Part shown: in pieces, positions 1-5,163 of the stretch
Layout of the letters: every line of letters begins with the position of its first letter
Numbering within the stretch: position 1 is the first letter of the stretch
Assembly: GCA_003557765.1 (NCBI GenBank)
Contig: PWNO01000016.1
Coordinates: 1-5,163 of the forward strand
Length of the DNA: 5,163 nucleotides
Direction of reading: 5' to 3'
Source of the DNA: Bacteroidales bacterium
GTDB lineage: Bacteria > Bacteroidota > Bacteroidia > Bacteroidales > UBA7960
Notes under the pieces: generated by a model
Seen by the model: the letters and a program-made list of their open reading frames with translations, nothing else
Told to the model about the DNA's origin: nothing
Database searches by the model: none
Translations under genes and position numbers: made by a program

Positions 1-987
1 ACTGTCAGAAGCCTTTTCGAGTGCTTTCCGGTGGGGGAGTGGGGCAATGAATTCAGAATTGTTCAGCAGGTTGTATTTTTTTAAGCTCTCCTTTACCGAG
101 AAATCGGTCTTTCCAATGAAACGCAGTCTGAGGTCGTGGGGAAAGGCGGCCAGGTTATCCCTGAGATGGCTTAATGCCTGCCAGAGCGCCTCGTGATTCC
201 GGTCGGCATTCATTGAACCCATGTGCGTCAGGGAAAACGCATTGTGGCTGTATGGAGGCAGGTCCCTGAAGTCATCCGGATCAAATCCGTTGCTAATCAC
301 CTCCACAGGTTTTTCTGCAATTTCTTCCAGGCCTTTGGCGCAGCCCCGGCTTACCGTGACCACGCTATCGGCAGTTCCCAACACCTGCTTTTCCAATTTC
401 CGGTGCTTTCTGTCCGCCAGTCCGGTCAACATGAGCTTGTCATAAAAGTCAATCTGTGTCCAGGGGTCCCGGAAATCAGCCAGCCAGGGCAATTCCGTAT
501 GTTTTTTTAATCCCAGGGCAATCATGTGCATGCTGTGCGGTGGACCGGTGGAAACCATCACGTCTACCGGGTTGTCTTTAAGCCATTCCCGCAGGAATTT
601 GACAGAGGGACTGATCCAAAACTTTCTTGCATCCGGGATAAAGAAGTTTCCGCGGATCCAGGTGGCTGCTTTGTCGGCAGGACCTGGTTTGCGCCCTTCG
701 CTTAAAAAACCGGACTGTATTTTCTCTTCCTTGCGTCGGCCGGTGAGTGCCTTGTAAATCCCGTAAGGCTCCCTGATGGGTCTCCTGATGATGGTCATGC
801 CATCCGGGACGTCTTCTTCCAGCGAATGATCCGTGCCCTGTGCCTCGGGGTTTTCAGGCGTGTATACCACAGGCTCCCAGCCATAATCCCGCAGGTACTT
901 GCTGAACTTCAGCCAGCGGAATACTCCGGCTCCTGTGCCCGGGGGCCAGTAGTAGGTGATGATCAGTACCCGTTTTATTTTATTCAT
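1..987 (-). CDS. Glycosyltransferase, GT4-like, GT-B fold; C-terminus cut off by window edge
   Basis: A probable cytoplasmic or membrane-associated glycosyltransferase that moves a sugar from a nucleotide-sugar donor to a glycan or lipid-linked acceptor; donor and acceptor cannot be told from sequence. The frame is open from the ATG at 987 to the window edge (329 residues; relatives are usually a little over 400). The N-terminus MNKIKRVLIITYYWPPGTGA is a first beta strand plus glycine-rich loop, and the following GVFRWLKFSKYL and W38-EPVVYTPENP46 are characteristic of a widespread Bacteroidota glycosyltransferase. STGPPHSMH (146-154) and ADFRDPW (170-176) close the N-terminal Rossmann domain. 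VVTVSRG (209-215) and VISNGFDPDDF (230-240) mark the hinge and acceptor/donor cleft, and LTHMGSMNADRN (253-264) opens the C-terminal donor domain. The donor-binding E-x7-E region would lie beyond the edge. It follows YfhO on the same strand after 159 bp, which suggests a surface-glycan role. Family assignment is firm; substrate is unknown. Confidence 0.9.
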   Translation of the reverse strand, partial: MNKIKRVLIITYYWPPGTGAGVFRWLKFSKYLRDYGWEPVVYTPENPEAQGTDHSLEEDVPDGMTIIRRPIREPYGIYKALTGRRKEEKIQSGFLSEGRKPGPADKAATWIRGNFFIPDARKFWISPSVKFLREWLKDNPVDVMVSTGPPHSMHMIALGLKKHTELPWLADFRDPWTQIDFYDKLMLTGLADRKHRKLEKQVLGTADSVVTVSRGCAKGLEEIAEKPVEVISNGFDPDDFRDLPPYSHNAFSLTHMGSMNADRNHEALWQALSHLRDNLAAFPHDLRLRFIGKTDFSVKESLKKYNLLNNSEFIAPLPHRKALEKASDS

Positions 988-1017
988 TTCGCCCCATTGT
1001 CATTTCGACCTTACCTC
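986..1017. repeat. Short run of degenerate 8-bp repeat units at the glycosyltransferase start
   Basis: Four consecutive octamers read on the plus strand as atttcgcc, ccattgtc, atttcgac and cttacctc. They resemble the units of the larger array at 1101-1172, and 16 bp (997-1012) are repeated exactly at 1144-1159. The run touches the start codon of the glycosyltransferase (985-987), so its units form the mRNA just upstream of translation start. It is probably a remnant or outlier of the same repeat family. The first and last units are weak matches. Confidence 0.5.
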
Positions 1018-1146
1018 TTTACCCTCCCAAGATCAAATCTTTATCAAATCTTCGCAGCAAAAAACAACCACTCCATGCTAACCCCACCGCATACCCCGAC
1101 TTTTCGACCTTTTGACCTTTTGTCCCTTCGTCTTTTTTTCCTTTTG
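988..1146. other. 159-bp spacer between yfhO stop and glycosyltransferase start
   Basis: This same-strand gap holds most of the 8-bp array next to YfhO, the small repeat run next to the glycosyltransferase, and between them a tandem 10-bp direct repeat, atcaaatctt, at 1032-1041 and 1043-1052. A 5-bp hairpin (aagat-caa-atctt, 1029-1041) overlaps the first copy but has no adjoining T tract, so I do not call a terminator. No TAnnTTTG box was found on the minus strand here, so the glycosyltransferase may depend on read-through from yfhO or on a promoter I cannot recognise. Confidence 0.6.
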
Positions 1147-1172
1147 TCATTTCGACCTTTCGTCCTTTTGTC
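1101..1172. repeat. 8-bp tandem repeat array, nine units, overlapping the 3' end of yfhO
   Basis: Cut from 1101 in steps of eight, the plus strand reads ttttcgac, cttttgac, cttttgtc, ccttcgtc, tttttttc, cttttgtc, atttcgac, ctttcgtc, cttttgtc. The consensus is CTTTYGWC (minus strand GWCRAAAG); the fifth unit is degenerate, and 1093-1100 may be a tenth, decayed unit. Three units are identical (1117-1124, 1141-1148, 1165-1172). Read on the minus strand the array encodes the last eight residues of YfhO (R837 to K844), and the stop codon TGA (1149-1147) spans a unit boundary. Because eight is not a multiple of three, gain or loss of units between the conserved coding part and the stop would change the YfhO tail. 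Confidence 0.85.
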
Positions 1173-3681
1173 TTTTTAATAACTTCTTCCATTGGATCAC
1201 CGCATAGGCGATGATGCCGGCCACCAAAATAGCACTGAAAGCCAGGGCAATGTATTGTCCGGTGTAATAAGGCCGGGGTCTGAAATTGAACACTATGGTA
1301 GAATCACCAGGTGGCAGCACCATGGCGCGTAAAATGTAGTTTACCCTGAAATGATCTGCATCCTCACCGTCAATAGTTACCTCCCAGCCATCGGGATAAT
1401 AAATCTCACTGAAAACAGCAAGTTTTTGTGTGTTGCTGGTGTATTCATATATCAGCTGGTTGGGTTGATAGTCTACCAGCCTAATATTTGCCCCGGGATC
1501 ATATCCAATATTTGTTTCTTGCAGGTATTCTGCGAAACGTTGGTCTACGACGGCCTTTTCTTTGATATTAAGGTTATTTAGGGCAAGTAGCTCTGCATCC
1601 GCATTTGGTACTACTTTGTAATCAGGCACAAACCAGGCATTACCCCTTGCAGATGGATTCTTCAGTGGTGGTGTCTGAGGATGATACAGCACATATCGCG
1701 TATTCAGCATATTGAGTACGGTCATATCCTCCAATGCTTGTGCAATCTGATGATCATCGGCACCTTCATTGAAGAGCCGCTGCAGGTTTTGCATCTCCGC
1801 ATGAATATGAAAGTCGATCAGGTCCTGGTAACGCTGAAGTTTTGCACCATGATATCCCCCTATCGAGTGATGATAATAAGATGTCCGGCTGCTGTTAAAG
1901 GTGTTCTCAGATATATCCAGCACCCTGAAAATATCATCATCTTCCAGGATATACTGGTCTGCCGGACGCAATGTGAAGGGGCGTTCAACCCTGCGGCGCG
2001 GCTCAAAGTCGTCATTATTAAAATATCGCCTGTTGATGGGCCACATGTCAATGGTGATCAGTATGACGACCAGCATCACAAAGATCCCCTTCCATATTTT
2101 GTTGTAAGCAAACAGCAGTGTGACCAACGCAGCGGCGGCAGCGAAGAAGAAGCTACGAATCGCATCGGCTCTGAAAATGCTGATGCGTGCTTTTTCCAGG
2201 TTATAAATATATTCGTTGATCTGTGCCGACATGGCAGGGTCCTGTGCAGCGAGGTTTGCCAAATCATTGGCTTCGGCTTCTGTCATGAAAGAGAAAAATA
2301 GCCTGGGCATGACAAAAAACAGTAAAGCCAGGCCTGCCGTGAGGCTTGATGCTACAATGAATGCCCTGCTTCTGAAAGAAAGACTTCCTGGGTTTTGGTA
2401 TAATTTATACATGCCCAGGAATGCCAGTGCCGGGATACATAGCTCAGCGATTACAAGTGTCATGGCTACGGCCCTGAATTTGTTGTATCCGGGCACATAG
2501 TCAATAAACAGGTCTGTGAGCGGCATAAAATTCTTACCCCATGCCAGCATTACAGATAAGACGGTGGCCGCCAAAAGCGTCCATTTCATGGGTCCTTTCA
2601 CATAAAAGAGGGCAAGAAAGAACAAGAATAGGACCACGGCACCTACATAAACAGGTCCTGAGGTAAAAGGTTGTGCACCCCAGTAGTGATTGGATTGCGC
2701 CACTACCTGTTGGAAGCGCGGATCCACTTGTTCCATTGCAGCCTCATTGGTCCCGAGGGATGCTGTAGCGCCTCCTTTGACATGTGGGATCAGAAGGGAA
2801 AACGTCTCTCCGATGCCGTAACTCCAGGCAGTGATATAATCTTTGTCCAGTCCGCTGGTGACGGGTTCTTCCCTTATCGTGAGCTCGGTGCCGCCACGCA
2901 TGGTTTCAGAAGAGTAAGAATAGGTTCCCCAGAAGTTTCCAATGTTTATCCCAATGGCTATGATCAAGCCGATCAGCAGCACTCCCAGTTTTTTCAGGAA
3001 GGCTGGCAGCATTTTTTCCCTGTAGTGCTCAGCAAGCTGGAAAACTCCGTAAAATGCCACAATGATACCAAGATAATAGGTGATCTGGTAGTGGTTGGCA
3101 TAAAGCTGCAATCCCATAAAAATGGCAAACAACAAGCCTCCTGCCATGAACCTTCCCCGGAAAGTGTAAATGATTGCACCCAGGACTGGGGCCATGTAGC
3201 CAATGGCCACAGCTTTGGAATTGTGTCCTGCTTCAATGATGATGAAGTGGTAGGAAGAAAAGGCAAATCCTACGGCACCCGCCAATGCGACCCAAGGGTT
3301 GATTTTCAGCATTAAAAGAAAGACAAAAAAGCCGGCAAAGTACAAAAATATCATATCAGCCGGGCGCGGCAGCCAGAGTGTCATTACATCATGGAAGAAA
3401 TCAGCAATGTTGTGCGCCCATTGTACAGATATCTGGAAGGCTGGCATTCCTCCAAACATGCTGTTTGTCCACAAGGCTTCTTCACCGGTTTCCGCGCGGT
3501 GCTCCTGGATCTCCTGCGCCATACCCTGCCATTTAACGATGTCGCTCTGAAGAATTCTCTGGCCTTCAAGCACAGGGCTTACATACACCATGGTGAGCAG
3601 CAAAAACACAATGACAGCTGTTACATATGGCTTCCACTTACCGGGATGCATCTCTTTAATAATGACTTTGATGGTTTCCAT
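1147..3681 (-). CDS. yfhO: YfhO-family polytopic membrane protein (probable GT-C-type glycosyltransferase)
   Basis: An 844-residue integral membrane protein of the YfhO family. In Bacillus and Listeria the family glycosylates lipoteichoic acid outside the membrane using lipid-linked sugar; Bacteroidota lack that polymer, so the acceptor here is unknown. About 13-14 hydrophobic segments are visible: near residues 16-36, 108-125, 129-150, 155-172, 176-195, 199-215, 230-250, 341-360, 366-381, 407-424, 440-460, 508-526, 530-546 and a final one at 808-829. The first outer loop carries LQSDIVKWQG (44-53), where D47 sits as the loop acidic residue of GT-C enzymes does (inference), then LWTNSMFGGMPAFQIS (70-85). 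IIIEAGHNSKA (147-157) is another family block. Residues about 549-807 form a large soluble, presumably extracytoplasmic domain. METIKV at 3681 is the first available start; M11 (MHPGKW) is an alternative that leaves the first helix intact. The gene follows the DUF4834 gene by 93 bp, and its last eight residues are written in an 8-bp tandem repeat. Confidence 0.93.
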   Translation of the reverse strand: METIKVIIKEMHPGKWKPYVTAVIVFLLLTMVYVSPVLEGQRILQSDIVKWQGMAQEIQEHRAETGEEALWTNSMFGGMPAFQISVQWAHNIADFFHDVMTLWLPRPADMIFLYFAGFFVFLLMLKINPWVALAGAVGFAFSSYHFIIIEAGHNSKAVAIGYMAPVLGAIIYTFRGRFMAGGLLFAIFMGLQLYANHYQITYYLGIIVAFYGVFQLAEHYREKMLPAFLKKLGVLLIGLIIAIGINIGNFWGTYSYSSETMRGGTELTIREEPVTSGLDKDYITAWSYGIGETFSLLIPHVKGGATASLGTNEAAMEQVDPRFQQVVAQSNHYWGAQPFTSGPVYVGAVVLFLFFLALFYVKGPMKWTLLAATVLSVMLAWGKNFMPLTDLFIDYVPGYNKFRAVAMTLVIAELCIPALAFLGMYKLYQNPGSLSFRSRAFIVASSLTAGLALLFFVMPRLFFSFMTEAEANDLANLAAQDPAMSAQINEYIYNLEKARISIFRADAIRSFFFAAAAALVTLLFAYNKIWKGIFVMLVVILITIDMWPINRRYFNNDDFEPRRRVERPFTLRPADQYILEDDDIFRVLDISENTFNSSRTSYYHHSIGGYHGAKLQRYQDLIDFHIHAEMQNLQRLFNEGADDHQIAQALEDMTVLNMLNTRYVLYHPQTPPLKNPSARGNAWFVPDYKVVPNADAELLALNNLNIKEKAVVDQRFAEYLQETNIGYDPGANIRLVDYQPNQLIYEYTSNTQKLAVFSEIYYPDGWEVTIDGEDADHFRVNYILRAMVLPPGDSTIVFNFRPRPYYTGQYIALAFSAILVAGIIAYAVIQWKKLLKRQKDERSK

Positions 3682-3774
3682 TGGGGCAGTTATGAGTTAT
3701 TAATGTTGGTACGATAAGATGGAGACCAGGGATTAGTTTATCCGGTCGTTTTTTTTGCTCCGGACCCTGGTCGC
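3682..3774. other. Spacer between DUF4834 gene and yfhO with a long imperfect inverted repeat
   Basis: An exact 8-bp inverted repeat, GACCAGGG at 3724-3731 and CCCTGGTC at 3765-3772, encloses a second pairing of TCCGG (3741-3745) with CCGGA (3760-3764) around an A/T tract (T8 on the plus strand). On the minus-strand transcript this would fold just after the DUF4834 stop codon as a bulged hairpin with an A-rich loop. No U tract follows it, so it is not a standard intrinsic terminator. It might stabilise mRNA ends or reduce read-through into yfhO. I see no TAnnTTTG box for yfhO itself in this gap. Confidence 0.5.
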
Positions 3775-4029
3775 CTAATCATCGATCTCTTCATAATCCA
3801 CATATTCGCCAAGCTGGTTGGTATCTGGCTTTCTGTTTTTCTGACTCTCCTGATATTGATGATATTGTGCTTTGCGTTTGGCCTCGGCTTCAGCCGCCCA
3901 GGGATTGTCCCGGTAAAACCTTTTTTTGAACCTGTTCAGATACCATCGGGCAATCCAGGGCACAATAAAAGTGATTACTACTCTGAAGATGAGGTATATG
4001 AAGATGAAAATGGCAATGACTCTCAGCAT
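3775..4029 (-). CDS. DUF4834-like small single-pass membrane protein
   Basis: An 84-residue protein of unknown function. Residues 1-25 (MLRVIAIFIFIYLIFRVVIT and beyond) form one hydrophobic helix. A strongly basic stretch follows (ARWYLNRFKKRFYR, 27-40), then a charged, probably disordered linker, and the protein ends in GEYVDYEEIDD (74-84). A short anchor, basic juxtamembrane segment and C-terminal G-E-Y-V-D-[YF]-E-E is the pattern of Bacteroidota DUF4834 proteins of about 90 residues. I chose the ATG at 4029 because the helix begins there. The frame stays open upstream to an ATG at 4188, but that extra 53 residues is not protein-like, overlaps the divergent promoter region and crosses the ygiQ start. 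The gene appears to head a unit with yfhO, and a -7-like box lies 27 bp upstream. The assignment rests on pattern memory, not a search. Confidence 0.82.
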   Translation of the reverse strand: MLRVIAIFIFIYLIFRVVITFIVPWIARWYLNRFKKRFYRDNPWAAEAEAKRKAQYHQYQESQKNRKPDTNQLGEYVDYEEIDD

Positions 4030-4055
4030 GGGAAACGGCTTTTGCTTCAGATTAG

Positions 4056-4086
4056 CAAAAGTAAGAAAAATGTAGCTCTTTACATT
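4056..4086 (-). promoter_or_regulatory. Candidate Bacteroidota promoter for DUF4834-yfhO
   Basis: On the minus strand, 4063-4056 reads TACTTTTG, an exact match to the TAnnTTTG -7 box of the primary Bacteroidota sigma factor. Nineteen bases further upstream, 4086-4083 reads AATG, a two-of-four match to the TTTG -33 element. Transcription would begin about 20 nt before the ATG at 4029. The -7 match is good and the -33 match weak, so this is a candidate only. Confidence 0.5.
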
Positions 4087-4099
4087 GGGTATGAGACTT

Positions 4100-4117
4100 G
4101 CCATATAGGTATATGGC
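4100..4117. promoter_or_regulatory. Perfect inverted repeat in divergent spacer, possible operator
   Basis: GCCATATAGGTATATGGC has 8-bp perfect arms around a 2-bp GG spacer. With so small a loop it is a poor RNA hairpin but a plausible site for a dimeric DNA-binding protein. It lies between the two divergent promoter candidates, upstream of both. TGCCAT at 4099-4104 can also pair with ATGGCA at 4122-4127. No regulator gene is in the window. Confidence 0.4.
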
Positions 4118-4133
4118 CTGCATGGCATTTGTG

Positions 4134-4147
4134 AGAAAGGGCTTTCT
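4134..4147. promoter_or_regulatory. Second inverted repeat overlapping the ygiQ -33 region
   Basis: AGAAAGGGCTTTCT has 6-bp perfect arms around GG. It overlaps the candidate -33 element of ygiQ (4143-4146), so a protein bound here would compete with RNA polymerase. Its centre is 32 bp from that of the repeat at 4100-4117, about three helical turns, but the arm sequences differ. Six-bp arms can arise by chance. Confidence 0.25.
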
Positions 4148-4173
4148 GAAGTGAGCCCAATAGTGTATTTTTG
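4143..4173 (+). promoter_or_regulatory. Candidate Bacteroidota promoter for ygiQ
   Basis: TATTTTTG at 4166-4173 matches the TAnnTTTG -7 box exactly, and TTTC at 4143-4146 matches three of four bases of the TTTG -33 element, with the usual 19-bp spacing. The start codon of ygiQ is at 4179, only 5 bp after the box, so the transcript would have almost no 5' leader. Confidence 0.5.
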
Positions 4174-4178
4174 CAGGG

Positions 4179-5163
4179 ATGCAAGCAATAGACAATTTTT
4201 TGCCTGTTACACGGGAGGAACTTGAATTGCTGGGGTGGGATCAACCGGATATCATCCTGGTAAGCGGTGATGCCTATGTGGATCACCCTTCATTTGGAGC
4301 GGCGGTAATGGCGCGTGTGGCTGAGCATCAGGGCATGCGCGTAGCCATATTGCCTCAACCCAATTGGCGGGATGATCTTCGCGACTTCAAGAAGCTGGGC
4401 AGGCCGAAATACTTTTTTGGGGTCACTGCAGGTGCGATGGATTCGATGGTTAACCATTACACGCCCCGCAGGCGAAAACGCAGCGACGATGCCTATACGC
4501 CCGGGGGAAGGGCCGGTTACCGGCCGGACATGCCTTCAATCGTATATACGCAAATATTGAAAAGGCTTTACCCGGATGTACCTGTGCTGCTTGGCGGTGT
4601 GGAAGCCAGCATGCGCCGTTTTACCCATTACGATTACTGGCAGGACAAGGTGCGGCCGTCCATCCTGACGGAGAGTGGTGCTGACCTGCTGATATACGGC
4701 ATGGGCGAACAACCCCTGGTCAGGATCATCAGGCTATTGCAAAAAGGGGTTCCTTTCCATTCGCTTTACAACATCCTGCAGACTGCCTTTGTGGTGAACC
4801 CTGCAGACAGGCTGCTGCCACTTAAAGGGCATGAAGACACCTGGGTTCCATCGCATGATCGCTGCCAGCAGGATAAAAAAGCTTTTGCTGATGCTTTAAG
4901 ACGTTTAACTAATCGCCCAAACTTTAAAAAAACTCTTACTAATAGAAGACCTAAAAGAAGAATTATCGCTGAAAAAGCATATTGGGAAAAAATTCAACTT
5001 GCTCATGAAGCAGATTTAATACCAGATGACGTTGAAATTGTTGATAAAGAAATAGAAAAAAAACCTGAAATTGAACTTATAATACCTGATGCAAGACCAA
5101 CAACACCAATTGTAACTTCAGATATAAAAGATTTTACTGACCTTGATGAAAATAAATTTTTTA
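4179..5163 (+). CDS. ygiQ: YgiQ-family radical SAM protein, N-terminal part, running into foreign sequence
   Basis: Residues 1 to about 239 match the N-terminal domain of the YgiQ radical SAM family, whose substrate is unknown. The ATG at 4179 gives MQAIDNFLPVTREELELLGW, the usual family start. Further family blocks are DIILVSGDAYVDHPSFG (24-40), YFFGVTAGAMDSMVNHYTP (78-96), the R-x-DDAYTP segment (101-108), RPDMPSIVYTQ (115-125), VPVLLGGVEASMRR (134-147), HYDYWQDKVRPSIL (150-163) and LLIYGMGEQPLV (170-181). Family members run to more than 600 residues, with a CxxxCxxC iron-sulfur motif well past residue 300. Here the match stops near DKKAFADA (232-239). The frame then continues without a stop for about 89 more residues of unrelated, AT-rich sequence (240-328), so the catalytic motif is not reached. 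It diverges from the DUF4834 gene. Identity of the N-terminal part is firm; the whole frame as drawn is probably not a natural protein. Confidence 0.85.
   Translation, partial: MQAIDNFLPVTREELELLGWDQPDIILVSGDAYVDHPSFGAAVMARVAEHQGMRVAILPQPNWRDDLRDFKKLGRPKYFFGVTAGAMDSMVNHYTPRRRKRSDDAYTPGGRAGYRPDMPSIVYTQILKRLYPDVPVLLGGVEASMRRFTHYDYWQDKVRPSILTESGADLLIYGMGEQPLVRIIRLLQKGVPFHSLYNILQTAFVVNPADRLLPLKGHEDTWVPSHDRCQQDKKAFADALRRLTNRPNFKKTLTNRRPKRRIIAEKAYWEKIQLAHEADLIPDDVEIVDKEIEKKPEIELIIPDARPTTPIVTSDIKDFTDLDENKFF
4872..5163 (+). other. AT-rich tail of different origin, probable chimeric join
   Basis: From 4921 on, GC content is about 27% by hand count, against about 57% at 4621-4680. The codons change abruptly to A/T-ending forms (tta, aga, gat, aaa, gaa, ata). 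The join lies between 4872, where A/T-rich codons begin, and about 4898, where similarity to YgiQ ends; bases in between fit either parent. The tail has strong codon character in the same plus frame and encodes a charged segment including AEKAYWEKIQLAHEAD (264-279), then Lys/Glu-rich and Pro/Thr-containing sequence with no motif I recognise. It reads like an AT-rich bacterium or phage. A HindIII-type AAGCTT (4879-4884) falls within the ambiguous zone. Confidence 0.75.

Noticed and set aside
1029..1052. Intrinsic terminator after yfhO
   Set aside because: The stem is only 5 bp and A/T-rich with no adjoining T tract; the notable feature is a 10-bp direct repeat.
1101..1172. CRISPR array
   Set aside because: Units are 8 bp with no spacers between them, and there are no cas genes; it is a simple tandem repeat.
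826..1179. Plus-strand open frame of 117 codons ending in a Phe/Leu/Ser-rich stretch
   Set aside because: It lies opposite the glycosyltransferase 5' end and its tail is only the translated 8-bp repeat.
1681..3315. Plus-strand open frames of about 206 and 214 codons (1681-2301 and 2671-3315)
   Set aside because: Both are antisense to yfhO, have no recognisable family features, and are best explained as shadows of its codon pattern.
4030..4188. Extension of the DUF4834 frame upstream to an ATG at 4188
   Set aside because: The extra 53 residues do not look like protein, cross the divergent promoter region and the ygiQ start codon, and precede the natural membrane helix start at 4029.
4080..4286. 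Minus-strand open frame of 68 codons over the ygiQ start
   Set aside because: It overlaps the well-supported ygiQ N-terminus on the opposite strand and has no family features.
4898..5163. Identification of the AT-rich tail as a named phage or host protein
   Set aside because: The encoded residues are charged and coding-like, but no motif is specific enough to name a family without a search.

Overview
The window looks like the chromosome of a Bacteroidota (Bacteroidetes) bacterium at roughly 45-55% GC. The evidence is a small DUF4834-type protein, a long YfhO-family membrane protein of the form seen in Bacteroidia, a glycosyltransferase with the N-terminus typical of that phylum, and two matches to the Bacteroidota -7 promoter box (TAnnTTTG). 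Shine-Dalgarno sites are weak or absent, as is usual there.

Layout. On the minus strand, in order of transcription, lie a DUF4834-like single-pass membrane protein (4029 to 3775), a YfhO-family polytopic membrane protein of 844 residues (3681 to 1147), and the first 329 residues of a family 4-type glycosyltransferase (987 to 1, cut by the window edge). The spacers are 93 and 159 bp, so the three may form one transcription unit. Diverging on the plus strand from 4179 is the N-terminal part of a YgiQ-family radical SAM protein. The 149-bp divergent spacer holds a promoter candidate for each direction and two perfect inverted repeats, each with a GG spacer, centred 32 bp apart.

Function. YfhO proteins of Firmicutes are GT-C-type enzymes that glycosylate cell-surface polymers outside the membrane. 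With a cytoplasmic glycosyltransferase next door, a role in surface glycan assembly is a reasonable inference, but the substrate in this phylum is not known to me. The substrate of YgiQ is also unknown.

Oddities. (1) From about 4872-4898 to the end, base composition falls to about 27% GC and the YgiQ frame runs without a stop into unrelated lysine/glutamate-rich sequence, before the radical SAM cysteine motif is reached. An assembly or library chimera at a contig end is the simplest reading; insertion of a foreign element or a true fusion are alternatives. (2) An 8-bp tandem array of nine units, consensus CTTTYGWC on the plus strand, encodes the last residues and stop codon of YfhO, and related units reappear at the start of the glycosyltransferase gene. 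I see no CRISPR, transposon, tRNA, rRNA or defence system, and no convincing new multi-gene system in this window.
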